A stretch of 8,721 nucleotides of DNA from contig JAIFNM010000183.1 in NCBI GenBank assembly GCA_020047725.1, forward strand, positions 1 to 8,721. Direction: 5' to 3'. The notes beneath the pieces are model-generated. The model had not been told where the DNA came from. It saw only the letters and a list, made by a program, of their open reading frames with translations, and made no database searches. The translations under genes and the position numbers were made by a program. Positions 1 to 6,616 of this stretch are shown here, piece by piece. Every line of letters starts with the position of its first letter. Positions within the stretch are counted from its first letter, which is position 1. The DNA comes from Betaproteobacteria bacterium. GTDB taxonomy: Bacteria > Pseudomonadota > Gammaproteobacteria > Burkholderiales > Rhodocyclaceae.

Positions 1-34
1 ATTAATGCGGTCAAATTTGCAGCAATCCTTTGGC

Positions 35-1705
35 TTAGCTACGCATCGAGAAACCTGACGAGTGTCCGCGTAACCACTGTTCAAGCATCATGGAAATCCA
101 GATCATCTCGCCAAAATAGCCGGGATGCTCGTAAAGGTGTTTAGTCAGAAGCGCTTCAACAAAGTCGGCGCGCAGAATGCCGCGGTCAACGAGGCCACGA
201 ACCGATTCGGACGCCATTTTGCGCAACGCTTCGTCCCGGGTAACCCAGACTCCGAAAGGCAGTCCGAAGCCTTGCTTCTTCTTGGTGAGGATTTCGTCTG
301 GTAGAAAGCCGCGCAGCGCTTCCTTGAAGAACCATCGGAGTTTCAGGTTCTTGAGTTTGTAGTCGACGGGCAGTTGCAGGGAAAAGGCCAGAAGGTCGTC
401 GTCTAGCATCGGGAAACCCACCTCCAGATCAGCGAGGCGTGTAGTGCCGCATACCTTGGGCAGGTCGCTTTCCGCAAGCGTATAGCGCCAGTCGTACGCC
501 AGTTCGCGATTGGTATTGTTCTTGGCTTGTGCGCTTGCCCATATGGCTTGCTGTTGTCGCAACGGTGCGGTTGTATCGACGCGGGAGAGGAATTCCCCGG
601 TTAGTGCCTGATCAAGACCCAATCGGATGATCAGGTTGTACATTTGCAAACGATCAGGCATGGGGACGCAGGCCTGCTCGACGTAACTGGCTCCTTTACG
701 GAACAAGGGAAATTTGCCAGCCATCGCGCTTCCCAGGACGGGCTCCATGAGTCCCGTGCGGACCAGGCCAGGGACATGCTGATACCAGTCGAATACGCGG
801 CTCTTGGCGTAACGGGAGTTGCCACCAAACAGTTCGTCGCCACCATCGCCGGCCAGGATTCGGGTAATCCCGTTATCCTTGGCCATTTTGGCGCAGTAAT
901 AGGCGGGCAGGGCGGAGGAGTTTCCGAACGGCTGGTCGTAGTGCGTGGCGACCATCGGGATGCTGCGTACGAGGTCATTCGGTGTGACGTAATACTCGTG
1001 GTGTTCGGTCTTGAACTGGCTTACCGCGATATGGGCGAAGGCCATTTCGTCGTACCCTTCTGCCTCGAAACCGATCGAATACGTCGCTGCCGGTGTCCCG
1101 CGCACCAGGCCGATCATCCCGGCTACGGTGGAACTGTCGGTTCCGCCGCTCAGGAAACAGCCGGCTTTTCCATCGTCCAGTTGGCGGGCTGTTGCCTGCT
1201 GCAGGAGGTGCCGGAATTCATCACGGAGTTTTTCAAAGGATTGATGCTTGTTTTCTTCGAACTGCGGTATCCAGTAGGACGTTACGGTCAGGCGACCGTT
1301 TTCGAATAAAACGTAGTGCGCTGGAGGCACCCTGTAGATGCCTTTGAAGATTGTTCGAGGAGACGGGATTGCGTGGGAGTACAGGTAGTCAAAGATGGCT
1401 TGTGGGTCGATCTCTGTCGTTGAATCGGCGAGTTCGTCGGCTCGTTCGGCGAAGTGGAGTTGATCACCAACTTGGCGGTAGCAGAGCGTGCGTATGGCAA
1501 AGCGGTCGATGGCAAGAAAAGTCTTGCCCTCTTCACGTAATGCAATGGCGAAATCACCGGAAACTGCTTCTGGCGCCTTGGTGCCGAAAAGCAGAAAGGC
1601 CTGCCTCCAGGCAGCACAAAACCCCTCACTCATCGCGGTTTGGCTCAGCCTCGAATCATTGAATCGAGGTTTGCCGAGTATTAGATCATCTGTGTTCTTC
1701 GTCAT
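35..1705 (-). CDS. Asparagine synthase-like protein lacking the N-terminal glutaminase cysteine
   Basis: This 556-residue protein belongs to the glutamine-dependent asparagine synthetase family and probably forms an amide bond through an acyl-adenylate. The C-terminal synthetase domain (about residue 155 to the end) looks complete: PP-loop SGGTDSS at 186-192, then GDGGDELFGG, and KKKQGFGLPFG near the C-terminus. Before it is only the later part of a class II glutaminase fold (GDFAIAL, then FLAIDRFAIRTLCYR). The MCGI-type start with the catalytic Cys, the RGPD segment and the GEIYN segment are not found. The start is uncertain: ATG at 1705 is used, TTG at 1717 is the only in-frame alternative before a stop, and neither has a clear ribosome binding site. 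It follows the VanZ gene by 138 bp on the same strand. Related amidotransferases occur in exosortase A exopolysaccharide clusters. The substrate is unknown; it may use free ammonia, or the 5' end may be damaged. Confidence 0.85.
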   Translation of the reverse strand: MTKNTDDLILGKPRFNDSRLSQTAMSEGFCAAWRQAFLLFGTKAPEAVSGDFAIALREEGKTFLAIDRFAIRTLCYRQVGDQLHFAERADELADSTTEIDPQAIFDYLYSHAIPSPRTIFKGIYRVPPAHYVLFENGRLTVTSYWIPQFEENKHQSFEKLRDEFRHLLQQATARQLDDGKAGCFLSGGTDSSTVAGMIGLVRGTPAATYSIGFEAEGYDEMAFAHIAVSQFKTEHHEYYVTPNDLVRSIPMVATHYDQPFGNSSALPAYYCAKMAKDNGITRILAGDGGDELFGGNSRYAKSRVFDWYQHVPGLVRTGLMEPVLGSAMAGKFPLFRKGASYVEQACVPMPDRLQMYNLIIRLGLDQALTGEFLSRVDTTAPLRQQQAIWASAQAKNNTNRELAYDWRYTLAESDLPKVCGTTRLADLEVGFPMLDDDLLAFSLQLPVDYKLKNLKLRWFFKEALRGFLPDEILTKKKQGFGLPFGVWVTRDEALRKMASESVRGLVDRGILRADFVEALLTKHLYEHPGYFGEMIWISMMLEQWLRGHSSGFSMRS

Positions 1706-1843
1706 GAATGGGGCCAATATTGTTGTAAATGCACGCTAACGCCAGAAATACAGCATTCCAGAGTGTACCGTGCTCATCTTGTTATGCAAAAAGAAAATTC
1801 TGGTCACTATCATTCGCGCTCACCAGGTCGGGACTTCTTCGTA

Positions 1844-4165
1844 TCAATGGCGCGAATTCTGGCTGAAAACCTTGATATGAGATGCTTGAATCAAACCAAG
1901 TACGCTTGCCATAAGGGCATATGCGGCAAGGAGTCGTATGAGTAGCTCAGAGTCATTCGCGTAGCTTTCTCGACTTGTGCTAAGAAGAAACTGCCAAGCG
2001 GAAAATACTTTGCCGTATTTTAGGATGACTTGCTCGGAGCCGAACCAAAAGGCGGTCAAAGCGACCAAGGTAGCAATAGTTGCCCACACGAGCGCCTTCC
2101 GGTGATGCTCCGGGAGGGTAATTGCGGCCGAAATGGCACCACCTGTTATGAAGAATGCGAGCACACCGGACGCGAGTATGGTGCTGGTGATGAAGTTACC
2201 TCCGTTGCGCATGAGTTCGGTTAGGTTATCCGCCGCCGCGGCCTCAACGACGATCCAGTGCAACGGCCAGGCCAGTATCAAAGAGAATGCAAGCCACACG
2301 ACAAGACTGGCTAAATTGCCACGGCGATAGATGAACGATAGGAGAATAGCCGCTCCCGTAGCCTGCAGCACGATCACTGTGTGAAGGGCAAGGTAACGGC
2401 CAGCCAACTCAATCTCCCACGGCCAGTTTAGTACTGGGGAACCAAGAATATCGTGAATGCTCTCCATTGGGATCGTTACCCGAATGATTATCCAGGCCAC
2501 AAAGCCGTGTGCAAAAATCCAGGCCGGGAGCGCTATCAGGCGCTCATGCTGAGCCCAGGATAGAAAAAGGAAATGGCCGTTGGCGATCCAATAGACTGCC
2601 ATTGCCAGTCCGAGGGATGAAAATGCGCCGGCAATACCGGGTGCGTTTAATTCATGGACGTTGTATGGCACAAAAGGTAGCCTTGTCACCACACTTACAA
2701 CCAAGGTTAATCCGACGAAAGTGAGCAGATGATTAGTCCGAGCGGTTGGCATTGATCCCTGTGGTGGCGATGTTGCCTTGCGAAGCTTTGTAGGAACGAC
2801 TGCCGCGTCGCTCGGCGTAACTCCAGAAAGTACCCAACGAGTGAGGATAATGCCTAACACACCGCCGGCTGTTGTGAGAAATACGTCGGTTAGGTCGGCA
2901 TACTTTCCTGGGAGGAAGAATTGCCCTCCTTCGACCGCTAACGCCAACGTAGTGAACACCAAAGCCCCATTCACCAAAGCCCCATTCAGCTTTGAACCGA
3001 GGCCATCTTTCTCGGCTTGAATTTTCGCAGCACCCAAGCTCCAGAGAACCCCCCCTGGCAAAAACGTCCCGATTTTTCGCAGCATTTCGTTAACTGCATT
3101 GAGTTCGCTCCCCTGGTAAAGCAAGAGAAAGGGTTGGCGCGTAAAGGTTGTCCATGCCGTTTCAAGGGTTACCCCTGACGCCCGGAAATTAAAGGGAAAC
3201 CAAAACAAGCAGAGTGCCGCCACCGCCCAGCCAGCCCAGAGCAAAAGCCAGAAACCTGGCCGTATTGTGGTGAGTTGAGCGAATTTGTGGCTGCTGCGGT
3301 TGACTAACCCGCCGCCGATGGCCGTTCCTGCGCCCGCCAACAAAATATCGGTGACATCAGTCATCCTGGAATAGACAAACAACTGTGCCACTTCGATGGC
3401 GGCTCCTGCCAGCCAGCCTACGATGGCCACCCTGAACAGTGATGTCTTGCGGTCTAGAGTTAAAAATAACCCAACTGGAATCCAAATCAACAAATCTGTG
3501 CTTGTTTCATAAAGGCGGTCAAAAAAGCTCCCTTTGAGTCCCCCAAAGGGTATGAGCACAACCCCGCCTCCGCTCCATTTGTGATAGAGCTCGACCGGGT
3601 TGAGCGTCAGGTCGAGGGGTAAAACGCTGAATCCAAAAAGTACCAATAGATACACATGAAGTAGCCGGATCAACCGCCCTTGCTGGCTCTCGTGTTTCCA
3701 GAGCATGCCAAGCCAGTTCTCGACTCTTGTCCCCCAGCGGGACTGGGCAGCGACGCCGACGACTGCCCCCAGGCTCAGTGCGAGAACGTCTCTTTGTGAA
3801 ACGGTACGCGGAGGAAAGTAGATCTGACTGAACTCAAGAGAAAAAGCAGTTGCAATGCCAAGCCCCATGAGAGCCAGTCGGATCGCAATACTGGATAAGA
3901 CTCGCTTTTTTTGCGCTAACCGCTGTGTCAACAGAAAAGTGAGCGGAATAAGCAAGAGAAAATTGGTTGCCCAGTCTGTTGCCGAATCTATGGATTGATC
4001 CAGAAACGGCAATGCTGAAAACACTTGGAACGCCTCAACCAAAGGCCGTGGCGTAAAGTTCAACGGAACCCAACTGCCGTAGAAGACGAAAATTAGATAA
4101 AGCGCAGCGCCGACCGTCAGGAGCCTTGCGGTTGAGTAGCTCGAGCCTTTTTCTCTAAAGTCCAT
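1844..4165 (-). CDS. Polytopic membrane protein with three tandem VanZ-like domains
   Basis: This 773-residue integral membrane protein is mostly hydrophobic helices. The first 440 residues contain three VanZ-like units. Each begins with a helix followed by a P-[LF]-[ND]-[FL] segment (near 34, 183 and 324) and ends in the signature E-x2-Q-x5-[RK]-x2-[SD]-x2-D followed by a small-residue helix (E111/Q114/R120/D126, E258/Q261/R267/D273, E412/Q415/K421/D427). A polar linker (about 445-478, rich in Pro, Ser and Thr) leads to a second set of roughly eight hydrophobic helices (480-765) that I do not recognise. VanZ proteins are named from a teicoplanin-resistance locus, and relatives occur often in exopolysaccharide and exosortase loci, but their biochemical role is not settled. 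The ATG at 4165 has only weak Shine-Dalgarno character (GAGG about 14 nt away). A perfect 15-bp tandem duplication encodes NGALV twice at residues 394-403. The VanZ assignment is firm; the function is open. Confidence 0.85.
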   Translation of the reverse strand: MDFREKGSSYSTARLLTVGAALYLIFVFYGSWVPLNFTPRPLVEAFQVFSALPFLDQSIDSATDWATNFLLLIPLTFLLTQRLAQKKRVLSSIAIRLALMGLGIATAFSLEFSQIYFPPRTVSQRDVLALSLGAVVGVAAQSRWGTRVENWLGMLWKHESQQGRLIRLLHVYLLVLFGFSVLPLDLTLNPVELYHKWSGGGVVLIPFGGLKGSFFDRLYETSTDLLIWIPVGLFLTLDRKTSLFRVAIVGWLAGAAIEVAQLFVYSRMTDVTDILLAGAGTAIGGGLVNRSSHKFAQLTTIRPGFWLLLWAGWAVAALCLFWFPFNFRASGVTLETAWTTFTRQPFLLLYQGSELNAVNEMLRKIGTFLPGGVLWSLGAAKIQAEKDGLGSKLNGALVNGALVFTTLALAVEGGQFFLPGKYADLTDVFLTTAGGVLGIILTRWVLSGVTPSDAAVVPTKLRKATSPPQGSMPTARTNHLLTFVGLTLVVSVVTRLPFVPYNVHELNAPGIAGAFSSLGLAMAVYWIANGHFLFLSWAQHERLIALPAWIFAHGFVAWIIIRVTIPMESIHDILGSPVLNWPWEIELAGRYLALHTVIVLQATGAAILLSFIYRRGNLASLVVWLAFSLILAWPLHWIVVEAAAADNLTELMRNGGNFITSTILASGVLAFFITGGAISAAITLPEHHRKALVWATIATLVALTAFWFGSEQVILKYGKVFSAWQFLLSTSRESYANDSELLIRLLAAYALMASVLGLIQASHIKVFSQNSRH
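2957..2986. repeat. Perfect 15-bp tandem duplication inside the VanZ gene
   Basis: The unit caccaaagccccatt occurs twice back to back (2957-2971 and 2972-2986). It is in frame with the minus-strand VanZ gene and duplicates the pentapeptide NGALV at residues 394-403, just before the last helix of the third VanZ unit. The identity of the copies suggests a recent slippage duplication or a length-variable site. It does not break the reading frame. Confidence 0.9.
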
Positions 4166-4208
4166 GTGTTTACCAAAAGCCTCGATTTGCGCGAAAAATA
4201 AGCAATTT

Positions 4209-4517
4209 CTATAGGCTTTGTAGATAGTGGAAATTGGGTCTGAAACGCAAGCTCATGATTTGAATATTATCGGTTTCGATGGACAGGTCTTGAAGAATGC
4301 CAATAAACTCTGCGCTCCTGGCCTCGTTCAGCATGCCCTAGGCTTCCGCTCGAACGATAACGTTGCCAACCTCAAGCGACCAGATCGCTGGGACACATGC
4401 TATCTGGTCTTCTTGATTCAGCTGCTCAAATATGCGGATAGCGTAATCGACGGCATCTTGCGAACCATTGCTGAATAGCCATCGCATGACTATGGAGTTA
4501 TCCAGGACAAAAGGCAT
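4209..4517 (-). pseudogene. vapC: Broken VapC-type PIN-domain toxin
   Basis: The reading frame starts at ATG 4517 and overlaps the antitoxin stop by one base (TGATG), the coupling usual for VapBC pairs. The first 59 residues are PIN-like: MPFVLDNSIVMRW carries the first metal-binding Asp (D6), and PAIWSLEVGNV the conserved Glu (E49). A TAG at 4338-4340 then stops translation. Reading through it continues in the same frame with GMLNEARSAEFIGILQDL, as expected for a VapC after its ...VRAE segment. A second TAG follows at 4209-4211, and the C-terminal part with the remaining acidic residues (typically a YDAAYLELA-like segment) is absent. The gene thus carries both a premature stop and a 3' truncation, and the product is very unlikely to be an active ribonuclease. 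The first stop is one base from a Lys codon (AAG to TAG). The exact end of the homology is uncertain. Confidence 0.75.
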
Positions 4518-4768
4518 CAGTCGCGCCCTTCCTCAATCAATGCATTGATGTCAACATTCTCGATTGCGGGTTGGTGTTGAAAAAACTGTCGCATCCGCTC
4601 GGCCGCTTTTGCGCTACTGCGTTTTTCAGTGGTTCCTGGCGGCACTAGGTCCGCCACATGCTGCCCCCGGTTTGTAATCCGAAATGCCATACCCGACTGA
4701 GCTTTTCTTAAATACTCGGGGAAATGCGTCTTGGCATCATCCGCGCCAATGTCGACGTAGGTGGTCAT
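4517..4768 (-). CDS. Phd/YefM-family antitoxin (VapB-like)
   Basis: This 83-residue protein has the plan of Phd/YefM antitoxins. The N-terminal DNA-binding part reads VDIGADDAKTHFPEYLRKA, followed by the strand pair FRITNRGQHVADLVP ending near residue 43. A charged tail (AERMRQFF, then INALIEEGRD) would bind and mask the toxin. ATG at 4768 is chosen because it has a good ribosome binding site (AGGAAG, about 9 nt away) and gives the family's normal length. A longer in-frame start at 4888, touching the decarboxylase stop, would add 40 residues that do not resemble the family. The stop codon overlaps the ATG of the broken PIN toxin by one base. With the toxin inactivated, it is a probable orphan antitoxin and could still act as a DNA-binding repressor at the palindromes upstream. 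Confidence 0.85.
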   Translation of the reverse strand: MTTYVDIGADDAKTHFPEYLRKAQSGMAFRITNRGQHVADLVPPGTTEKRSSAKAAERMRQFFQHQPAIENVDINALIEEGRD

Positions 4769-4794
4769 ATCAGTGTTCTTCCTGATGTTGATCA

Positions 4795-4832
4795 GACCGG
4801 TATAAAGACCGGTCGGGTGACGAACACGTTCG
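4795..4832 (-). promoter_or_regulatory. Putative antitoxin operator: two adjacent palindromes
   Basis: Just upstream of the Phd/VapB-type gene is a perfect inverted repeat, GACCGGT-N6-ACCGGTC (4795-4814). Six bases further is a second, CGAAC-N2-GTTCG (4821-4832). The TTTATA inside the first loop could be part of a -10 region, though no convincing -35 was found. TA antitoxins commonly bind such palindromes to repress their own operon. Assignment to this antitoxin rests on position only. A stem-loop in the mRNA leader is an alternative reading. Confidence 0.45.
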
Positions 4833-4888
4833 CGTCGATTTAAGCGACGAGTCAACGCATGGATGCCACATCTGACGAGATTGGGCAT

Positions 4889-6133
4889 TCATACAAGAAC
4901 TTCGATGCACGCCGGGTGGCCGAGAAAAGCCTGAGGACTCGCTGTAAATCCGTAGGCTCCTGACTGGTAGATCACAACGAGGTCGCCGACGTCGGCTGCT
5001 GCAAGTTCCATGCGGTCCGCCAGCAGGTCGAGCGGCGTGCATAGCGGGCCGACGACTGAAACGCTTTCTCGTTCTTCGCTCGCCATTTTGTTGCCAATGG
5101 CGACCGGGTAGTTCTTGCGAATGACCTGTCCGAAGTTGCCGGAGGCGGAAAGATGGTGGTGCAGGCCGCCATCGGCGACGAGGAAAATTTGCCCTCGCGA
5201 TTCCTTGCGGTCGACGACGCGTGAAACGTAGATTCCGGCTTCGCCAACGAGGTAGCGACCGAGTTCAATCACCAGTTCGGCTTCCGGGAGTTCGTGCCTG
5301 GCGCGTTCGACGAGGCGGTCGAGGTTGGCTCCGATGGGCGCCAGGTCGAGCGCTTGTTCGCCGGGGAAGTAGGGGATGCCGAATCCGCCGCCGAGATTGA
5401 TAAAGCGGATCGGCGAGGGCGCTGATTGTGCCAGGCGCAGTGCGAGTTCGAAACTCTTGCATTGGGCTTCGATGATCGCTTCGGCTTTGAGGTTCTGCGA
5501 CCCGGCAAAAAGATGGAAGCCTTCAAAGGCTAGGTCGGCCTTGCCGATTTCCGCTAACAGTTCGGGCACCTGCTCGGCGTCGACGCCGAACTGCTTGGGG
5601 CCGCCGCCCATTTTCATGCCCGAGCTTTTTAGCTCGAAATCGGGATTGACGCGTACGGCGATACGCGGCTGGCTTCCGGTTTCCCGGCTGATTTCAGCCA
5701 GTTCGGCGACTTCGCGGAAGGATTCGATGTTGATCAGGATGCCGGCGGCGGTGGCTTGCTGCAATTCCTTGCGGCTCTTTCCGGGGCCGGCAAAGCTGAT
5801 TTCTTGGGGATTGGCTCCGCTGTCAAGAGCGATTTTCAGTTCGCCGCCCGAGGCTACGTCAATACCATCAACCAGCCCCGCCATGTGGCAGACCAGCGCC
5901 GGCATCGGGTTGGCTTTCATGGCGTAGTGCAGCTTGATCGAGGCGGGCAGGGCGGCGCGCAGTTGTTCTACGCGTTGCGTGAGCAACTGCCGGTCGTAGG
6001 CGTAGAAAGGTGTTTGTCCAACGCGCGTAGCCAACTGGGTGAGGGGAATGCCGCCAACCAGCAGTTCCCCATCGGCGACGGCAAACTGGGTCATGGGGGC
6101 ATGAATAGGTGACTTGCGTTCTATGGCTTGCAT
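4889..6133 (-). CDS. PLP-dependent decarboxylase, exosortase A-associated type
   Basis: This 414-residue enzyme is of the alanine-racemase-fold (fold type III) decarboxylase family, which includes diaminopimelate and ornithine decarboxylases. Landmarks are the PLP lysine in YAMKANP (K73), H207 in GFHLFAGSQN, the phosphate-binding glycines INLGGGFG (246-252), ELGR (290-293, where EPGR is usual), and the second active-site part from the partner subunit, GPLCTPLD (C365, D369) and YGF (Y394). The C-terminal FLGHPACIEVL is also family-like. Length and pairing with an acyl-CoA ligase match the decarboxylase found in exosortase A loci, where it is thought to act on an amino-acid-like precursor; the substrate is inferred, not visible. 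ATG at 6133 has AGGA five bases upstream; a Met at residue 14 (MTQFAV) is a possible shorter start. It is separated from the ligase by about 1.5 kb of toxin-antitoxin genes. Confidence 0.88.
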   Translation of the reverse strand: MQAIERKSPIHAPMTQFAVADGELLVGGIPLTQLATRVGQTPFYAYDRQLLTQRVEQLRAALPASIKLHYAMKANPMPALVCHMAGLVDGIDVASGGELKIALDSGANPQEISFAGPGKSRKELQQATAAGILINIESFREVAELAEISRETGSQPRIAVRVNPDFELKSSGMKMGGGPKQFGVDAEQVPELLAEIGKADLAFEGFHLFAGSQNLKAEAIIEAQCKSFELALRLAQSAPSPIRFINLGGGFGIPYFPGEQALDLAPIGANLDRLVERARHELPEAELVIELGRYLVGEAGIYVSRVVDRKESRGQIFLVADGGLHHHLSASGNFGQVIRKNYPVAIGNKMASEERESVSVVGPLCTPLDLLADRMELAAADVGDLVVIYQSGAYGFTASPQAFLGHPACIEVLV

Positions 6134-6164
6134 GTTCTTCCTGGCGAATTGTCAAGTTATGTCG

Positions 6165-6192
6165 CATTAACCATAACTGCGTTTGGTTAATG
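6165..6192. repeat. 9-bp inverted repeat between brnA and the decarboxylase gene
   Basis: CATTAACCA (6165-6173) and TGGTTAATG (6184-6192) form a perfect inverted repeat around a 10-nt loop. It lies just after the BrnA stop and about 32 bases before the decarboxylase ATG. There is no T-tract on either strand, so a classical Rho-independent terminator is unlikely. A regulator-binding site or an mRNA leader or processing hairpin is possible. The function is not determined by the sequence. Confidence 0.5.
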
Positions 6193-6203
6193 GAAACGAT
6201 GTC

Positions 6204-6518
6204 TTATACAAGGGAGTGCGTCTTAAGCCAATCCTTGAGCGCTGGGTTCATGCGCGTCTGCCACCCTGGGCCTGCAGCGCGAAAGGCGGTCAGCACTTCT
6301 TTGTCGACTCGGATTGCAACCTGCTCCTTGACGCCAGAATCGGCAGGTCGACCGCGGCGCTTGCGTGCTGCTGTGACACCGGCGATCAGTTCAGCGGCTG
6401 TTGCTGGGCGGTCGGCCTCGGTTTCTCCGTTCCATACGAAATCATTCTCACTCGGCACGGCGCGTACGGCGTCCAGCAAGTCCCTACGGTTCATCGCATT
6501 CGTTTTCAAGCCAGTCAT
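6204..6518 (-). CDS. brnA: BrnA-family antitoxin
   Basis: This is a 104-residue protein. Its C-terminal half carries the BrnA ribbon-helix-helix signature: RKRRGRP (52-58), KEQVAIRVDKEVLTAFRAAG (64-83), PGWQTRMNPALKDWL (84-98). Proteins of this family repress their own operon and neutralise the BrnT ribonuclease encoded just upstream. The ATG at 6518 has GAGG six bases upstream; ATG 6521 and GTG 6530 are in-frame alternatives. The start lies inside a short reading frame that resembles the end of brnT, the overlap usual for BrnT-BrnA pairs, but the rest of brnT is missing. It is therefore probably an orphan antitoxin. The gap to the downstream decarboxylase is 70 bp and holds a 9-bp inverted repeat. 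Confidence 0.8.
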   Translation of the reverse strand: MTGLKTNAMNRRDLLDAVRAVPSENDFVWNGETEADRPATAAELIAGVTAARKRRGRPADSGVKEQVAIRVDKEVLTAFRAAGPGWQTRMNPALKDWLKTHSLV

Positions 6519-6561
6519 CATAGACCTCACGTTCTTCTCTGCTTGCGTGGCGGAAGATGCG
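6484..6561 (-). pseudogene. brnT: 3' remnant of a brnT toxin gene
   Basis: Directly upstream of and overlapping brnA in another frame is a 25-codon open stretch ending in TAG at 6484-6486. It reads RIFRHASREEREVYDDWLE and then a short tail. This resembles the C-terminus of BrnT (commonly R-I-I-S-A-R-x-A-x-x-x-E-R-x-x-Y-E), especially the A-S-R-E-E-R-E-V-Y core. An in-frame TAA lies immediately before it (6562-6564). No BrnT N-terminal half (WDxxKxxxNxxKHG) is found between here and the GNAT gene ending at 6617. A deletion of most of the toxin gene is the simplest reading. The match is short, so chance similarity cannot be fully excluded, but its position at the start of a BrnA gene supports it. 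Confidence 0.5.
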
Positions 6562-6616
6562 TTAATTATTCAGGTCAAAGCTTATGCTATTTGCGATAGC
6601 GGGTTGGAATTCCTGG

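Noticed and set aside
644..1309. Long plus-strand open frame of 221 codons
   Set aside because: It lies wholly opposite the asparagine synthase-like gene, has no family resemblance, and is explained by the base composition of the real gene.
1706..1843. Terminator or promoter in the gap between the VanZ gene and the asparagine synthase-like gene
   Set aside because: There is no stable GC-rich hairpin with a T-tract, and candidate -35/-10 pairs match the consensus poorly.
4769..4888. 40-residue N-terminal extension of the Phd/VapB-type antitoxin from ATG 4888
   Set aside because: The extension is Arg-rich, does not look like the family, and would run through the probable operator; ATG 4768 has a proper ribosome binding site.
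5376..5927. Plus-strand 183-codon frame and neighbouring frames opposite the decarboxylase
   Set aside because: They are opposite-strand shadows of a gene with clear catalytic motifs and have no recognisable domains.
4775..6138. Shared leader string CAGGAAGAACA before both the decarboxylase and the Phd/VapB-type gene
   Set aside because: Both copies are simple ribosome binding sites of 11 bases; nothing else around them is alike, so common origin is not supported.
6586..6600. Small hairpin GCTAT-N5-ATAGC after the TacT gene as a terminator
   Set aside because: The stem is only 5 bp, AT-rich, and has no T-tract on the minus strand.
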